A stretch of 47,339 bases of DNA, taken from JBOHNM01 sp050730675. GTDB lineage: Bacteria; Planctomycetota; Phycisphaerae; Phycisphaerales; UBA1924. Positions within the stretch are counted from its first letter, which is position 1; each line of letters starts with the position of its first letter. Made by a program: the position numbers and the translations under genes. Below the pieces are notes generated by a model. It was not told where the DNA came from and ran no database searches. It worked only from the letters and a program-made list of their open reading frames with translations. Where the stretch lies: assembly GCA_050730675.1 (NCBI GenBank), contig JBOHNM010000009.1, positions 1-47,339 of the forward strand, in the 5' to 3' direction. Shown in pieces: positions 23,517-34,820 of the stretch.

Positions 23517-25691
23517 ATGTCCGTGCAACGAATCGGTTTCATCGAGCGCAACATCGAGAAGATCCTCGTCGCCGTCGCCGGCGCCGGCCTTGTCGGTGTC
23601 CTGGCCTGGCAGTTCGCCGGGCCCCGAACCACCGTTGACGTCGATACCAAGAGGGGTGTCGCTCTCAACGACGTCTACCCGGAGTTGGCCAAGATGGCCA
23701 ACAACCTCAACTCCGCCATGACGCGCACCGGTTTCACCGACAAGCCCGAACTCCCCAAGACCGGCTCGCGCGAGCAGTTCGACCGGATCCTCGCCGGCGA
23801 TGCTTCGGCCGCCAAGGGCGCGGGCTTCGGCAACCCAGGCTCCGCCCTGCCCGGCGTTGACGGTGCGATTAAGGACGAGCCGGCTGGCGCCACCGTCTTC
23901 CGCGCCCCGCGCATCGATGCCCCTACGCCCCCCAAGGCCCTCGCCTTCCTCCAGACCGTCAGTTCCAACGAGGTGGACAACGCCGTCAAGGACGACCCCG
24001 CCGCGGCCAAGCTCTTCCCCGCCAAGGCCCCGTTCGACAAGGCCGCCGTCAGCGTCCAGACCTCTTTCGACGGCGCCAAGCTCCGCGAGGTGTTCGAGGC
24101 CGCCCCCACCGATCCCAAGAACCGCCAGATCCCCAAGTCCCTCTGGGATTCCACCCAGATCGCCCGAGTCCAGCTCGAGCGACAGGAGCAGGGGGCCGAC
24201 GGCCAGTGGTCCGACCCCGTCACCGTCCCTCCCATGCCCGGCCGGTTCACTCTTGTGCCGCAGCTCGCCGGCAAGGCCTTCAACGCCGGCAACTCCGGTG
24301 AGTTGATCAAGACCGCCGGCGAGAATGAAGACGCCATCCTCCGCCCCGCCTTCTACGACCGCGCCATCCTTGCCGGCAAGCCCGTCGGTGAAGCGTGGGA
24401 GCCCCCCGCCGAAGCCAACGCCGGCGGCAACAACATCGCCGCCCAGGGCGCCAAGCTGCGCCGCCAGATCGACGACAAGGACCGCGAGATCCGCCAGCTC
24501 GAGATCCAAGTCACCAACCTCAAGACCCCCAACAACCGCCCGGCCCCGGGCGGTGGCGGCGGCGGTGGTGGCGCCGGCCGATCGCCCCGCGGCGGCGGCG
24601 GTGGTGGTGGGGGTAGCGGCTCGGCAGCGCCACCCAAGACCAACACGCACGACGAGCAGATCAAGCGACTGGAAGAAATCCTGAAGAAGAAGCGCGACGA
24701 GCGCATCGAACTCGTCGAGAAACTCAAGCAGCTCGGTCAGCCTGTCGCCCAGGGCACAAAGAAGAACGCAGCCGACATCGCCATCTCTCGCCTCCTCCAG
24801 GACAACGATGTCCGCATCTGGTCGCACGACGTATCCGTCGCCCGGGGAAAGACCTACCGCTACCGCGTCCGCCTCTGGTTCACCAACCCGCTCGTCGGCC
24901 AGGGCGCCCGCATGGACCCTGCCGAAAACGCCATGGCTCTCGATCCGGTGATCGCCGGCAAAGAGAGCGAATGGTCCGACCCGGTGAAGGTTGACGACGA
25001 TTCGTACTACTTCATCACCAGCACCACACCCGCCGGAACCAAGGGCACCCGGGGCGCCTCCGCCGGCGCCGAACTCTACATGTTCACCTGGGGCTACTGG
25101 CGCAAGGGTCAGAACAGCCTCGAGCCCGGCGATGCCGTCGCGGCCCGCGTCAAGATCCCCGACGTGGAGGCGATCGAGAAGATTGTCCCCGCTGCAGGCG
25201 GCGACAATCCCCAGCCCTTCCCCGGCGCACTGCCCCCCGGCGGCGGCGGTGGAGGGGGGAGCAAGGGTGCCAACCCGCTCGGCCCGGGTCCTGGCCGGGA
25301 AGCTGCCCCCGGCGTCGGCCCCGCTGGCGTCAAACCCCCTCCCGGCGTCAGGGCTCCTGAACCCGCCTTGGTTGACCTCGGCCGCGACGCGTTCTTGGTG
25401 GACGTCGTGACCAGCGCCGTCAGCGACCGCGACCGCAAGTCCAACGACGCCGCCTACGTGCGGGACGCCACCGGCCAGATCATCGTCCGTCAGCCCGACA
25501 GCGATCGCGCCATGGCGGAGTACAAGCGCGTCTCCGAGTCGGCCGCCGCCGGCGATGAGCAGATCCGCAACATCCTCGAACCCGCCGATGCGCCCCCGGC
25601 CCCCATGGCTCCCCCGATGCCCGGACCCGGCGGACGACCCCAGCCTGGCCGTAGCAATCCCAACAGCCCAGGCGGCGGATTTGGTGGTTGA
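23517..25691 (+). CDS. Large Gly/Pro-rich membrane-anchored protein of the pilus operon
   Basis: This 724-residue protein was not recognised. A GGAG site precedes the ATG. One membrane helix lies near the N-terminus (about 16-33, ILVAVAGAGLVGVLAW), so most of the protein is outside the cytoplasm. Two charged coiled-coil stretches (KLRRQIDDKDREIRQLEIQ near 318; DEQIKRLEEILKKKRDERIE near 380) flank a poly-Gly linker at about 341-371. A beta domain follows (TYRYRVRLWFTNPLV), and the C-terminal 70 residues are Pro/Gly-rich. Being third in the pilM operon and followed by a terminator, it could be a periplasm-spanning connector like PilP or GspC, which is inference only. Confidence 0.75.
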   Translation: MSVQRIGFIERNIEKILVAVAGAGLVGVLAWQFAGPRTTVDVDTKRGVALNDVYPELAKMANNLNSAMTRTGFTDKPELPKTGSREQFDRILAGDASAAKGAGFGNPGSALPGVDGAIKDEPAGATVFRAPRIDAPTPPKALAFLQTVSSNEVDNAVKDDPAAAKLFPAKAPFDKAAVSVQTSFDGAKLREVFEAAPTDPKNRQIPKSLWDSTQIARVQLERQEQGADGQWSDPVTVPPMPGRFTLVPQLAGKAFNAGNSGELIKTAGENEDAILRPAFYDRAILAGKPVGEAWEPPAEANAGGNNIAAQGAKLRRQIDDKDREIRQLEIQVTNLKTPNNRPAPGGGGGGGGAGRSPRGGGGGGGGSGSAAPPKTNTHDEQIKRLEEILKKKRDERIELVEKLKQLGQPVAQGTKKNAADIAISRLLQDNDVRIWSHDVSVARGKTYRYRVRLWFTNPLVGQGARMDPAENAMALDPVIAGKESEWSDPVKVDDDSYYFITSTTPAGTKGTRGASAGAELYMFTWGYWRKGQNSLEPGDAVAARVKIPDVEAIEKIVPAAGGDNPQPFPGALPPGGGGGGGSKGANPLGPGPGREAAPGVGPAGVKPPPGVRAPEPALVDLGRDAFLVDVVTSAVSDRDRKSNDAAYVRDATGQIIVRQPDSDRAMAEYKRVSESAAAGDEQIRNILEPADAPPAPMAPPMPGPGGRPQPGRSNPNSPGGGFGG

Positions 25692-25715
25692 GGAACGTCT
25701 CCCGAACGTATTGCG

Positions 25716-25755
25716 AAATGGCCCGTCTTCTGCATAGAAGACGGGCCATTTTTGT
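25716..25755 (+). terminator. Intrinsic terminator of the pilM operon
   Basis: A perfect 16-bp stem (25716-25731 with 25736-25751) with loop GCAT is followed by a T-run. It closes the operon and insulates the rRNA genes downstream. Confidence 0.95.
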
Positions 25756-25816
25756 TGCGGTTGCTGTGGATGGATTGTGGGCTGCGCGGCGCGGAAAAGA
25801 AAATCTTGACGCTGGC

Positions 25817-25844
25817 TTGACCATGCTGCGCCCACCCCTATGCT
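25817..25844 (+). promoter_or_regulatory. Candidate promoter of the 23S-5S rRNA unit
   Basis: TTGACC (25817-25822), 16 bases, TATGCT (25839-25844). The start would be near 25851, about 280 bases before the 23S 5' end. The leader includes GTTCTTTGACAACCGGATA at 25931-25949, similar to sequence seen ahead of rRNA genes in many bacteria. The gap 25756-26131 contains no gene. Confidence 0.5.
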
Positions 25845-26131
25845 TCCCCCCGCCGGCGCACCCAACGTGCGACGGGGCAAGCTTAGAAGGGGCTGAGCAA
25901 TCAGACCTGTCTCGAAAGCAGTCACGCACGGTTCTTTGACAACCGGATACAGACGGATGATGTTCTGCCCGCCAACGGCCTCTCAGGACTGTTGAACGGC
26001 GCAGAACACGTATGTTGTGTGAATTGCCGAGAATCGAGCACCTGAAAGCACAAAGATAGAAGATAGAGTAGTTACGCTCATATGTGGAGCGTCAAACGGT
26101 CGGAGCGGTGACGCAAGTCTTCGCGACGCCT

Positions 26132-28899
<2,768 letters not shown>

Positions 28900-29117
28900 G
28901 GTCGCCGCGGCCCTGCCGCTGCCCCGGACCGTGGATCATCCACAAGTAAGTGTAATTTCAATCTCTTCTTTGTGCCCGGATCGCTGTGGTCTCCACAGCT
29001 CCCGGCAGTCTCGATTCAGTCAATTCACGCAACCATCCGTCGTATCCAACCCTCGAGGGCTCGAAAGGGCTCTCTAGGTTTTCTCCGAGCGGTGCTGGAA
29101 ACAGCCCCGTCCGGTTT

Positions 29118-29223
29118 GTTGGTGACCATTGACCCTGGGAAACACCTGTTCCCATCCCGAACACAGCAGTTAAGCCAGGGTCGCCGATGATACTGCCTAG
29201 CGGGAAAGTAGGTCGTCGCCAGC
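29118..29223 (+). rRNA. 5S ribosomal RNA
   Basis: About 106 bases. TGGTGAC near the 5' end pairs with GTCGCCA (29215-29221). The interior carries the conserved CCCATCCCGAACACAG and GCCAGGGTCGCCGATGATACTGCC. The spacer after the 23S is about 218 bases, long for a 23S-5S spacer, and contains no tRNA. Ends are approximate. Confidence 0.93.
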
Positions 29224-29227
29224 TTTT

Positions 29228-29262
29228 GGGCTCGTCAAGGTAAACCTTGGCGGGCCCTTTTT
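29228..29262 (+). terminator. Terminator of the rRNA unit
   Basis: GGGCTCGTCAAGG (29228-29240), loop TAAA and CCTTGGCGGGCCC (29245-29257) form a 13-bp stem with three G-T pairs, followed by TTTTT. Confidence 0.93.
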
Positions 29263-29311
29263 CATTCCCGGCCTTACACTTTTCCTGTCCGCCCTCCTCC
29301 CGCGGCGACCC

Positions 29312-30202
29312 ATGCCCGCTCCCTCGCCCCATCTCGACGGCGATCCCGGCATCCCGGGCGGTGCGGCTCTTTCCGTCGTCATCCCGATGTACAACGAGGC
29401 CCACCGCATCCGCCGCACCGTCGGCTGGCTCGCGGATGTCGCTCCCGTCCTCAGCCGCCATCAGTCGGAAATCATCTTCGTCAACGACGGTTCCACAGAC
29501 AACACCATCGCCATCCTCCGCGCCGCTCTGGCCGATCAGCCCGCCGCCCCGCTCACCTCCGCGCGCGTGATCTCGCTCCCCGCCAACCACGGCAAGGGCG
29601 CCGCGGTTCTCGCCGGCCTCGCCGCCGCCCGCGCGCCGTGGACCCTCATCGTGGATGCCGATCTCCCCGTGCCGATGTCCGCAGTCGATCAGCTCCTAGC
29701 CGCCGGCGCCCCCGCCGACGTCGGCCTGGTCGTCGGCGAGCGCAACTACGCCCGCGCCGATGTCCGCACCAACCCGCTGCGCCGGCTGCTGAGCACGGCT
29801 CTCCGCACATTCGTGGGTCGTCTGCACGGCCAGCCCATCGGCGACACCCAGTGCGGCTTCAAGCTCTACCGCGCGCCCTTCGCCGCGGCCGTCACCCAGT
29901 CCGGGCTCGCCGTCGAGCAGCGCTGGGCCTTCGACCTCGAGCACATCATGCTCGCCCCGCGCCTGGGCTGGCGCGTCGTCGGCGTCGAGGTCCCGTGGGA
30001 GCACCGCGACGGCAGCCGCCTCAACCCCTTCAGCGACGGCTTCACGTTCATCCGCGACGCCCTCCGCATCGCCCGCCGCGCACGGACGCTCACCCCCGAC
30101 CCGCGCTGGATGGCCCGCCCCGCCGCGCCTGCCGCACAACCGACAACTACCCTTGAGCCCGTCGTCCTGACCTCCGCGGCACGCTCCGCCGCCCGGCCCT
30201 GA
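29312..30202 (+). CDS. Family 2 glycosyltransferase (dolichyl-phosphate sugar synthase-like)
   Basis: This 296-residue protein has a GT-A fold: ALSVVIPMYNEAHRIRRTV, EIIFVNDGSTDNT, LPANHGKGAAVLAGL and the metal-binding DADLPVP. GDTQCGFKLYRAPFAAAV and EHRDGSRLNPFSDGF follow, as in polyprenyl-phosphate glucose/mannose synthases of the ALG5/DPM1 kind. No C-terminal membrane helices are present, so it is a soluble or peripheral enzyme on the cytoplasmic side. It probably makes a polyprenyl-phosphate sugar that the membrane GT87-like enzyme encoded next could use as donor, which is inference from adjacency. The last 30 residues are low complexity. Confidence 0.9.
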   Translation: MPAPSPHLDGDPGIPGGAALSVVIPMYNEAHRIRRTVGWLADVAPVLSRHQSEIIFVNDGSTDNTIAILRAALADQPAAPLTSARVISLPANHGKGAAVLAGLAAARAPWTLIVDADLPVPMSAVDQLLAAGAPADVGLVVGERNYARADVRTNPLRRLLSTALRTFVGRLHGQPIGDTQCGFKLYRAPFAAAVTQSGLAVEQRWAFDLEHIMLAPRLGWRVVGVEVPWEHRDGSRLNPFSDGFTFIRDALRIARRARTLTPDPRWMARPAAPAAQPTTTLEPVVLTSAARSAARP

Positions 30203-30228
30203 CCCGCACGGTGACACGGAGTTGTTGA

Positions 30229-31605
30229 GTGGCCATCTCCCCGCAGCTCCAGCCCGTCCCCGACCAAGCCGCGCCTTTCGGCGTCGCTCGCCACCTGCTC
30301 GTTGCGACTGTCCGCGCCTTCTGGGTCATCTGGATCATTTATCTCGGCGTCGCTTGCTACGGCTGGTACCGCAGCGAGTACATCAAGCTCCAGCCCCGCA
30401 CGGTCACCGACGCCTACCGCTCCGCCGCCGACAACTACTGGGCGAGCAAGCCCCTCTACATCATGGTCAACCCCGCCACCGGCGAGGCCTTCGAGCACGG
30501 CTTCCTTTATCCGCCGCACTCGGCCGTTGCCTGGACGCCTTTCACGCTCCTCTCTAAATCCACCGGCGGCGCGACCTGGGCCAAGGTCACCGAGGAGATC
30601 ATCTGGCGGACGCTCGGCGCCGCCCTGCTGTTCTGCTCCGTCCGCGCCCTGTGGCGCCGCGCCGTCCTGCGCGATCCGCTGGCGCCGCTGCCCATCTGGT
30701 GCGGATTCACCGACGACCAGCTCCGCCACGCCCCGCACCTGCTCGCCATGGGCGCCATCGCCATGTTCTGCGCCGGCGGCTCCACCATGACCGGCCAGGT
30801 CAACTCCCTGATCGGCGCGGCGTTCGTCTTCGCCGGCCTCGCCCTGTCACAGCAGCGCTGGTGGTCCACGGCATTGTGGCTTGCACTGGGCTTGGCCTTC
30901 AAGCCGCAGATGCTTCCGCTCATCGGCGTGGCCGCCGTTCTCGAGTGGCGGGCTTCCTGGCGCATCGCCCTCTGCTGCGCCGGCGCCCTCGCCCTCGCCT
31001 GGCTCAACCCCGATTGGTCCTACGACTGGTCGCAGCACCTGGCCTGGCGCGAGAAGATGGGCGTCACCACCCGCGCGCCCGGCATCAACTCGGACATCGC
31101 CGGTCTGGTCCAGCCGATCGCCGCGTGGTTCGGACTCTCGCCCTCGGCCGGCGCGTACACACCCTGGCGTGTCATCGCCGCGCCCCTCACCCTCGCGGCG
31201 TGCTGGCTGGTCTGGCGGCGCTGGGTCCGACCGACCACCGATGTCCACCGCCGCGCCATCGGCGCAGTGATCGTGATTGTCCTCTGCACCGGCTATGTCA
31301 TGCTCTTCAACCCGCGCACCGAGGGGAACACCTACGCCGTTTTCGGCCCGCCCGCCGGGGTGATGCTGGCGATCGCGCTTCGCGACCGCGCGTGGGGCTT
31401 TGCCGCGGCGCTCGGGGTGGCGTGTCTGGGCCTGATGTTCAGCCGCGAGCTGGCGGGCGTGTTCGCCGGTGATCTGCGCGGGGTGACCAACTACTGGATG
31501 CGGCCGCTGGCGACGATCGTGGTGCTGGCGTGCCTGGCGCTGATGCAGCCGCGCTGGTGGCGGGCCCGCGCGACTTCACCCGGCGCGGCAGTCGCGCCGG
31601 TATGA
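30229..31605 (+). CDS. Multi-spanning GT87 (DUF2029)-type glycosyltransferase
   Basis: This 458-residue protein has about 9-11 hydrophobic helices. The GTG start has GGAG 9 bases ahead. Features of polyprenyl-phosphate-mannose-dependent GT-C enzymes are visible: a first helix, a long external loop with GFLYPPHSAVAWTPF, FCAGGSTMTGQVNSLIGAAFVFAGLAL, LGLAFKPQMLPLIG and NPRTEGNTY. It should transfer a sugar from a lipid carrier to an acceptor on the outer side of the inner membrane. It follows the GT2 gene by 26 bases, the usual pairing of a carrier-sugar synthase with a GT-C enzyme. Confidence 0.85.
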   Translation: MAISPQLQPVPDQAAPFGVARHLLVATVRAFWVIWIIYLGVACYGWYRSEYIKLQPRTVTDAYRSAADNYWASKPLYIMVNPATGEAFEHGFLYPPHSAVAWTPFTLLSKSTGGATWAKVTEEIIWRTLGAALLFCSVRALWRRAVLRDPLAPLPIWCGFTDDQLRHAPHLLAMGAIAMFCAGGSTMTGQVNSLIGAAFVFAGLALSQQRWWSTALWLALGLAFKPQMLPLIGVAAVLEWRASWRIALCCAGALALAWLNPDWSYDWSQHLAWREKMGVTTRAPGINSDIAGLVQPIAAWFGLSPSAGAYTPWRVIAAPLTLAACWLVWRRWVRPTTDVHRRAIGAVIVIVLCTGYVMLFNPRTEGNTYAVFGPPAGVMLAIALRDRAWGFAAALGVACLGLMFSRELAGVFAGDLRGVTNYWMRPLATIVVLACLALMQPRWWRARATSPGAAVAPV

Positions 31606-31636
31606 TGCGGCGATTCCTGACAACGGAGAACGAGAC

Positions 31637-32368
31637 ATGGCCGCGAATACGAGCAAAGCTCCCGGTATCCGGTTGTACGATGGTGAGACCGATTCGCTGA
31701 TGTCGGCTGACTTGGCGCCGGACCGGTTGACGCTGTTGCCAGGCGATGCCGCGGCCGCGACCGGAACGATGAGCGCGACGCAGCGGATCCGGATCATGTG
31801 GGGTCAGGACCTGCTGCGCGACGTGCTGGACGGACGGTACCGGTCGATCGTGGTCGGCGTCAACGACACGGACAACACGCGCGGGATCATCGCGCAGATC
31901 GTCGAGCTGGTGCAGACGAGCCAGTGGACGGCGCGGTCGGTGACATCGTTCGCGCGGATGTTCCAAGACTCGGTGAGCATTCACGCGGCACGCGACAAAG
32001 AGCCTTACGTCCTGAAGTTCGATCTTGATCAACTCCTGGTGCTGGCGCTGCTGCGGCCGAAGGGGCGGGACCACTTCACGCTCGAGGACCTGTCGCGCGG
32101 GTTCGCGACGGTGACGAAGATGGTCGCGGACCGGCGCGACCGACTGCCGATCGCGAGCGTTTCGTTCCTGAACGCGCGAGCGAACCGGCTGGTGGGCGAC
32201 GGCGACTCCGAACCCAGCTTTGAGGCAGTATTGCGTACAATGTACGGCGCGGGTTTCCGCGGCGACGTGTACACGGCGCCCGGGATGTGGAAGCTCGGGC
32301 ACGTGGGCGTGTTCCCCGGCTACCCGTTCCCGGCGGGCGTGAGCCGGATGCGTGAGGGCAGTTCTTGA
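31637..32368 (+). CDS. Conserved-looking hypothetical protein
   Basis: This 243-residue soluble protein was not recognised. A GGAG site lies 8 bases before the ATG. It has no signal peptide or membrane helix. Notable segments are RYRSIVVGVNDTDNTRGIIAQIVEL, SVTSFARMFQDSV, LKFDLDQLLVLALLRPKGRDHFTLEDLSRGFATV and the end APGMWKLGHVGVFPGYPFP, which is rich in Gly and aromatic residues. The composition and third-position GC are clearly coding. It starts 31 bases after the GT87 gene and may be co-transcribed with it and with the DUF1801 gene. Confidence 0.75.
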   Translation: MAANTSKAPGIRLYDGETDSLMSADLAPDRLTLLPGDAAAATGTMSATQRIRIMWGQDLLRDVLDGRYRSIVVGVNDTDNTRGIIAQIVELVQTSQWTARSVTSFARMFQDSVSIHAARDKEPYVLKFDLDQLLVLALLRPKGRDHFTLEDLSRGFATVTKMVADRRDRLPIASVSFLNARANRLVGDGDSEPSFEAVLRTMYGAGFRGDVYTAPGMWKLGHVGVFPGYPFPAGVSRMREGSS

Positions 32369-32387
32369 TCTGGTCTTGGAGGATGGC

Positions 32388-32837
32388 ATGGCGAAGAAGA
32401 AGAGTGTGAAGAAGGCTGCGACCAAGGGGTTTGTCAAGGCCAAGGCCGCGGCGAACGCGACAGGGCCGGAGGGTGTTCGCGCGGACAAGGGCGCCGATGC
32501 TTCGGTGGCGATCGAGCGGATGGCGGAACCGCAGCGGTCGATCGCGCGGGCGACGGACAAGCTGATCCGAAAGGTCGTGCCGGGGACGACGGGTGTGGTG
32601 AAGTGGGGGAACCCCGTGTATCAGGCCGAGGGCCGGTCGTTCTGCGCTTTGATGGAGACCAAGTCGGGTGTGAACCTGGCGCTACCAGGGATGAAACTCG
32701 CGGATCCGGAGAAGCTGCTCGAGGGAACCGGTAAGACAATGCGGCACGTCAAACTGCACAGTCTTGAGGCTGTGAAGCGGCCGGCGGTGGCGGCGCTGGT
32801 GAAGGGGGCAGTTGGGGTGGGCCTTGACCGGATGTAG
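32388..32837 (+). CDS. DUF1801 (YdhG/YjbR-like) domain protein
   Basis: This 149-residue protein begins with a Lys/Ala-rich basic segment (MAKKKSVKKAATKGFVKAKAAA). A DUF1801-type domain follows: ARATDKLIRKVVPGTTGVVKWGNPVYQAEGRSFCALMETKSGVNLAL, then a helix ending. The fold is small and alpha-beta; its function is unknown. The ATG at 32388 has GGAGG 8 bases ahead and is preferred to an earlier in-frame start. It is convergent with lexA. Confidence 0.82.
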   Translation: MAKKKSVKKAATKGFVKAKAAANATGPEGVRADKGADASVAIERMAEPQRSIARATDKLIRKVVPGTTGVVKWGNPVYQAEGRSFCALMETKSGVNLALPGMKLADPEKLLEGTGKTMRHVKLHSLEAVKRPAVAALVKGAVGVGLDRM

Positions 32838-32858
32838 GACGAGAAGAGAGGTCTCTAC

Positions 32859-32895
32859 AAAAAGAACGCCGCGGCGAGATGGACCCCGCCGCGGC
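32859..32895 (-). terminator. Terminator of lexA
   Basis: GCCGCGGCG (32868-32876) and CGCCGCGGC (32887-32895) form a 9-bp stem. On the minus strand it is followed by GTTCTTTTT, so it serves lexA. The plus strand has no T-run after it. Confidence 0.8.
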
Positions 32896-33014
32896 TGGAG
32901 CCGACATTTGATTGTTCGAGGCTCGGTCGGATGGGCTCGATCAGTGACGCTGAGGGTGGGTCATGAGCGCCTCGCGAAGGGTGGTCGCGATTCAGCGGTG
33001 CTCTCGTCGGGCCC

Positions 33015-33629
33015 TCAGTATTTGCGGACGACGCCCCGGACGATGCCCTGGATCTTGCAGTCGCGGACGACAATGGGGGAGAAGGCGGGGTTGGCCGGCT
33101 GCAGGCGGATGTGGTCCGCCTCGCGGTAGTAGGTCTTGAGGGTGGTCTGCCCGTCGGGAAGTAGGGCCACGACGCGATCTCCATTGGTCGCGGCATCTGC
33201 ACGCTCGACCAGAATGAAGTCGCCCTCGAGGATGCCCTCGTCCTTCATGCTGTCGCCCTCGACGCGGAGCGCGAACATGCTCGCTGCCCGGCCGGGGCGG
33301 GCGGAGAGAAGGGTCGTCAGGTCAAGTTCATCGGCATCGGCGACCTTCTCGATCGGGTAGCCGGCGGCGATGCGGCCGACGAGTGGGAAGCGGAGGGGGC
33401 GCGACTCGTCGGGGACGGCGACGCCGTCAGCGATCGACAAAGAGCGAGCCTTGTTCGCCTCGCGGACCAGGGCACCCTTCTTGATCAGGGCTTCGACGTG
33501 CTCGAAGACCGTGACCTTGCTGACGCCGATTTCGTCGGCCAGCTCCTGCATCGTCGGCGAATAGCCGTGGCGCACGCGCCAGTCGCGGATCAAGGAGAGA
33601 ATCCGAAGCTGCTTGGGAGTGAGGTTCAT
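33015..33629 (-). CDS. lexA: LexA repressor
   Basis: This 204-residue protein has a winged-helix DNA-binding domain (MNLTPKQLRILSLIRDW... YSPTMQELADEIGVSKVTVFEHVEALIKKGAL) and a self-cleaving protease domain. The cleavage site is A89-G90 in GRIAAGYP, the nucleophile is S127 in VEGDSM, and the general base is K165 in TTLKTYY. All catalytic residues are present, so it should respond to RecA filaments and control DNA damage genes. A GGAGG site precedes the ATG. Compared with E. coli (SRPAVRRAA-type recognition helix) the recognition helix differs, SKVTVFEHVEAL, so a different box is expected. No gammaproteobacterial SOS box is seen. Confidence 0.96.
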   Translation of the reverse strand: MNLTPKQLRILSLIRDWRVRHGYSPTMQELADEIGVSKVTVFEHVEALIKKGALVREANKARSLSIADGVAVPDESRPLRFPLVGRIAAGYPIEKVADADELDLTTLLSARPGRAASMFALRVEGDSMKDEGILEGDFILVERADAATNGDRVVALLPDGQTTLKTYYREADHIRLQPANPAFSPIVVRDCKIQGIVRGVVRKY

Positions 33630-34107
33630 GAGGCAAGACCTCCGAGTCGGGGTGATGGGCCGTGGCTGCTGCCGCGGCGTGTGTGCGAGCGAACGAGCGA
33701 GCCGTCCGGTCCGGTTGCGCGGACCAGAGGCGACGGAAGCAGGAGAGCAGCGAGTGCAGGAGGGAGGCGCAGGACGTCAGCCCCTCGGCCTGACGATCCA
33801 GCAGGGACTGGGCCGTCAAGATGCTCGCCGCGGAGCGGACCAACGACGGGGACAAGCAGGTCGATGGGTCGCTGCCAGCGAGCGATGAGCTGGACGGGTC
33901 CCCGAAGGTGTCGGGTGAGAGCGAAATGGAGCCGCTCGGGTCGGGATGCCAGGAAAGCTGGAAGTCGCCGCCGGGGCCGAGGCAGATCAGCGGAGAGGGA
34001 TCGGCCGTTGCGACCGATGATCGGCGCATCGACGGATCGCCCAGCCGGCTGCGGAGCTGGGAAGCGGAGTGGCGAAGGGCACGCGTGGGGAGGGAGAGTG
34101 CGAGCAT
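33427..34107 (-). CDS. Hypothetical ORF overlapping the 5' part of lexA
   Basis: An open frame of 226 residues, not recognised. Between 34107 and 33630 this frame has clearly higher third-position GC (roughly 80 percent by my count) than the other minus-strand frame (roughly 65 percent), and AGGTGG lies 8 bases before the ATG. The product would be Ser/Leu-rich (LICLGPGGDFQLSWHPDPSG, ILTAQSLLDRQAEGLTSC). Its stop lies 200 bases inside lexA in another frame, an unlikely arrangement, so the 3' part may be spurious or a frameshift may have removed the true end. Another open frame, from 34429 (MNTQPTDQLDVRT), runs to an ATGA overlap with lexA but has weaker codon bias. One of these probably leads the lexA message. 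Confidence 0.35.
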   Translation of the reverse strand: MLALSLPTRALRHSASQLRSRLGDPSMRRSSVATADPSPLICLGPGGDFQLSWHPDPSGSISLSPDTFGDPSSSSLAGSDPSTCLSPSLVRSAASILTAQSLLDRQAEGLTSCASLLHSLLSCFRRLWSAQPDRTARSFARTHAAAAATAHHPDSEVLPHEPHSQAASDSLLDPRLARAPRLFADDAGAGRRNRRQQGHGLRARRSPDQEGCPGPRGEQGSLFVDR

Positions 34108-34461
34108 CGGGTGATCCACCTGTGGCTGTGGTCGGCGTGGTCGCCGGCGCCAGGGTTTCCGATGGGCTCCGCCGCTGGATGAAGGGTTCCGCTGACTCCG
34201 AGCGGAACACGGTTCGTGCGAGGACAGGATCGCGAAGGGAGGTGTTAGAAGTTGTGGTCGCTGACTCGGTAGTCGTTGAGGCGTTGTTCGCTGCGAGTGA
34301 AGGAGCGCCTGCGCGAGTAAGCGAACCGATGAGCCGGAGGGTGAGGCCGCGAGCGACGACGATGTGCTCGGAGGCAGCCGCGCTCATGGCGGTTCGGACA
34401 TCAAGTTGATCGGTCGGTTGGGTATTCATGCCGCACAGTGGCCCTTCGCTGCGTTTGGTAC

Positions 34462-34490
34462 ATGCTACCCGATCATCGGCCAAGTGGCAA
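34462..34490 (-). promoter_or_regulatory. Candidate promoter of the lexA transcription unit
   Basis: TTGCCA (34490-34485), 17 bases, TAGCAT (34467-34462) on the minus strand. The start would be near 34455. A direct repeat CAAGTTT (34492-34498 and 34501-34507), with a related AAGT at 34482, lies across and upstream of the -35 and could be a regulator site. The AT-richer region 34500-34640 has no gene. Confidence 0.45.
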
Positions 34491-34820
34491 GCAAGTTTGT
34501 CAAGTTTCTTTTCGGAATTTTGGTGGCTGAGCGGGTCGAATAGTCAAAATCTGGGTTCTTAGGGTCAAAAACGGGGGTTTTGTACGGTAAGTATTTTTGC
34601 GTTCGAGCAGTTCGAAGGGCAAACGGAGGCTCTGACTCCGATGAAAGTCGGTGTTGACGTTGAAGGCCCGTTGTGTCAGGAGCAGTGCTTTCCATACGTC
34701 CGATGGCCAAGTGCGAGGACCGCTCACTGTGCCGCGGAGTGTCCAAAGGAAAGGGTGAACTGCTTGGGGTCAACTGTGTGCGGGGCCACATGCGATTCGA
34801 GAACGACCCGTATCAAGAGT

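Noticed and set aside
23250..25925. 891-residue open frame antisense to the Gly-rich pilus protein
   Set aside because: Mirror of a GC-rich coding region; it crosses gene ends and a terminator and has no recognisable domain.
28900..29117. tRNA gene in the 23S-5S spacer
   Set aside because: No T-loop GGTTCRANNCC sequence or cloverleaf pairing was found, only a short CTGTGG/CCACAG hairpin.
34601..34613. Alphaproteobacterial-type LexA box (GTTC-N7-GTTC)
   Set aside because: The two GTTC words are separated by five bases, not seven, and lie far upstream of the proposed lexA promoter.
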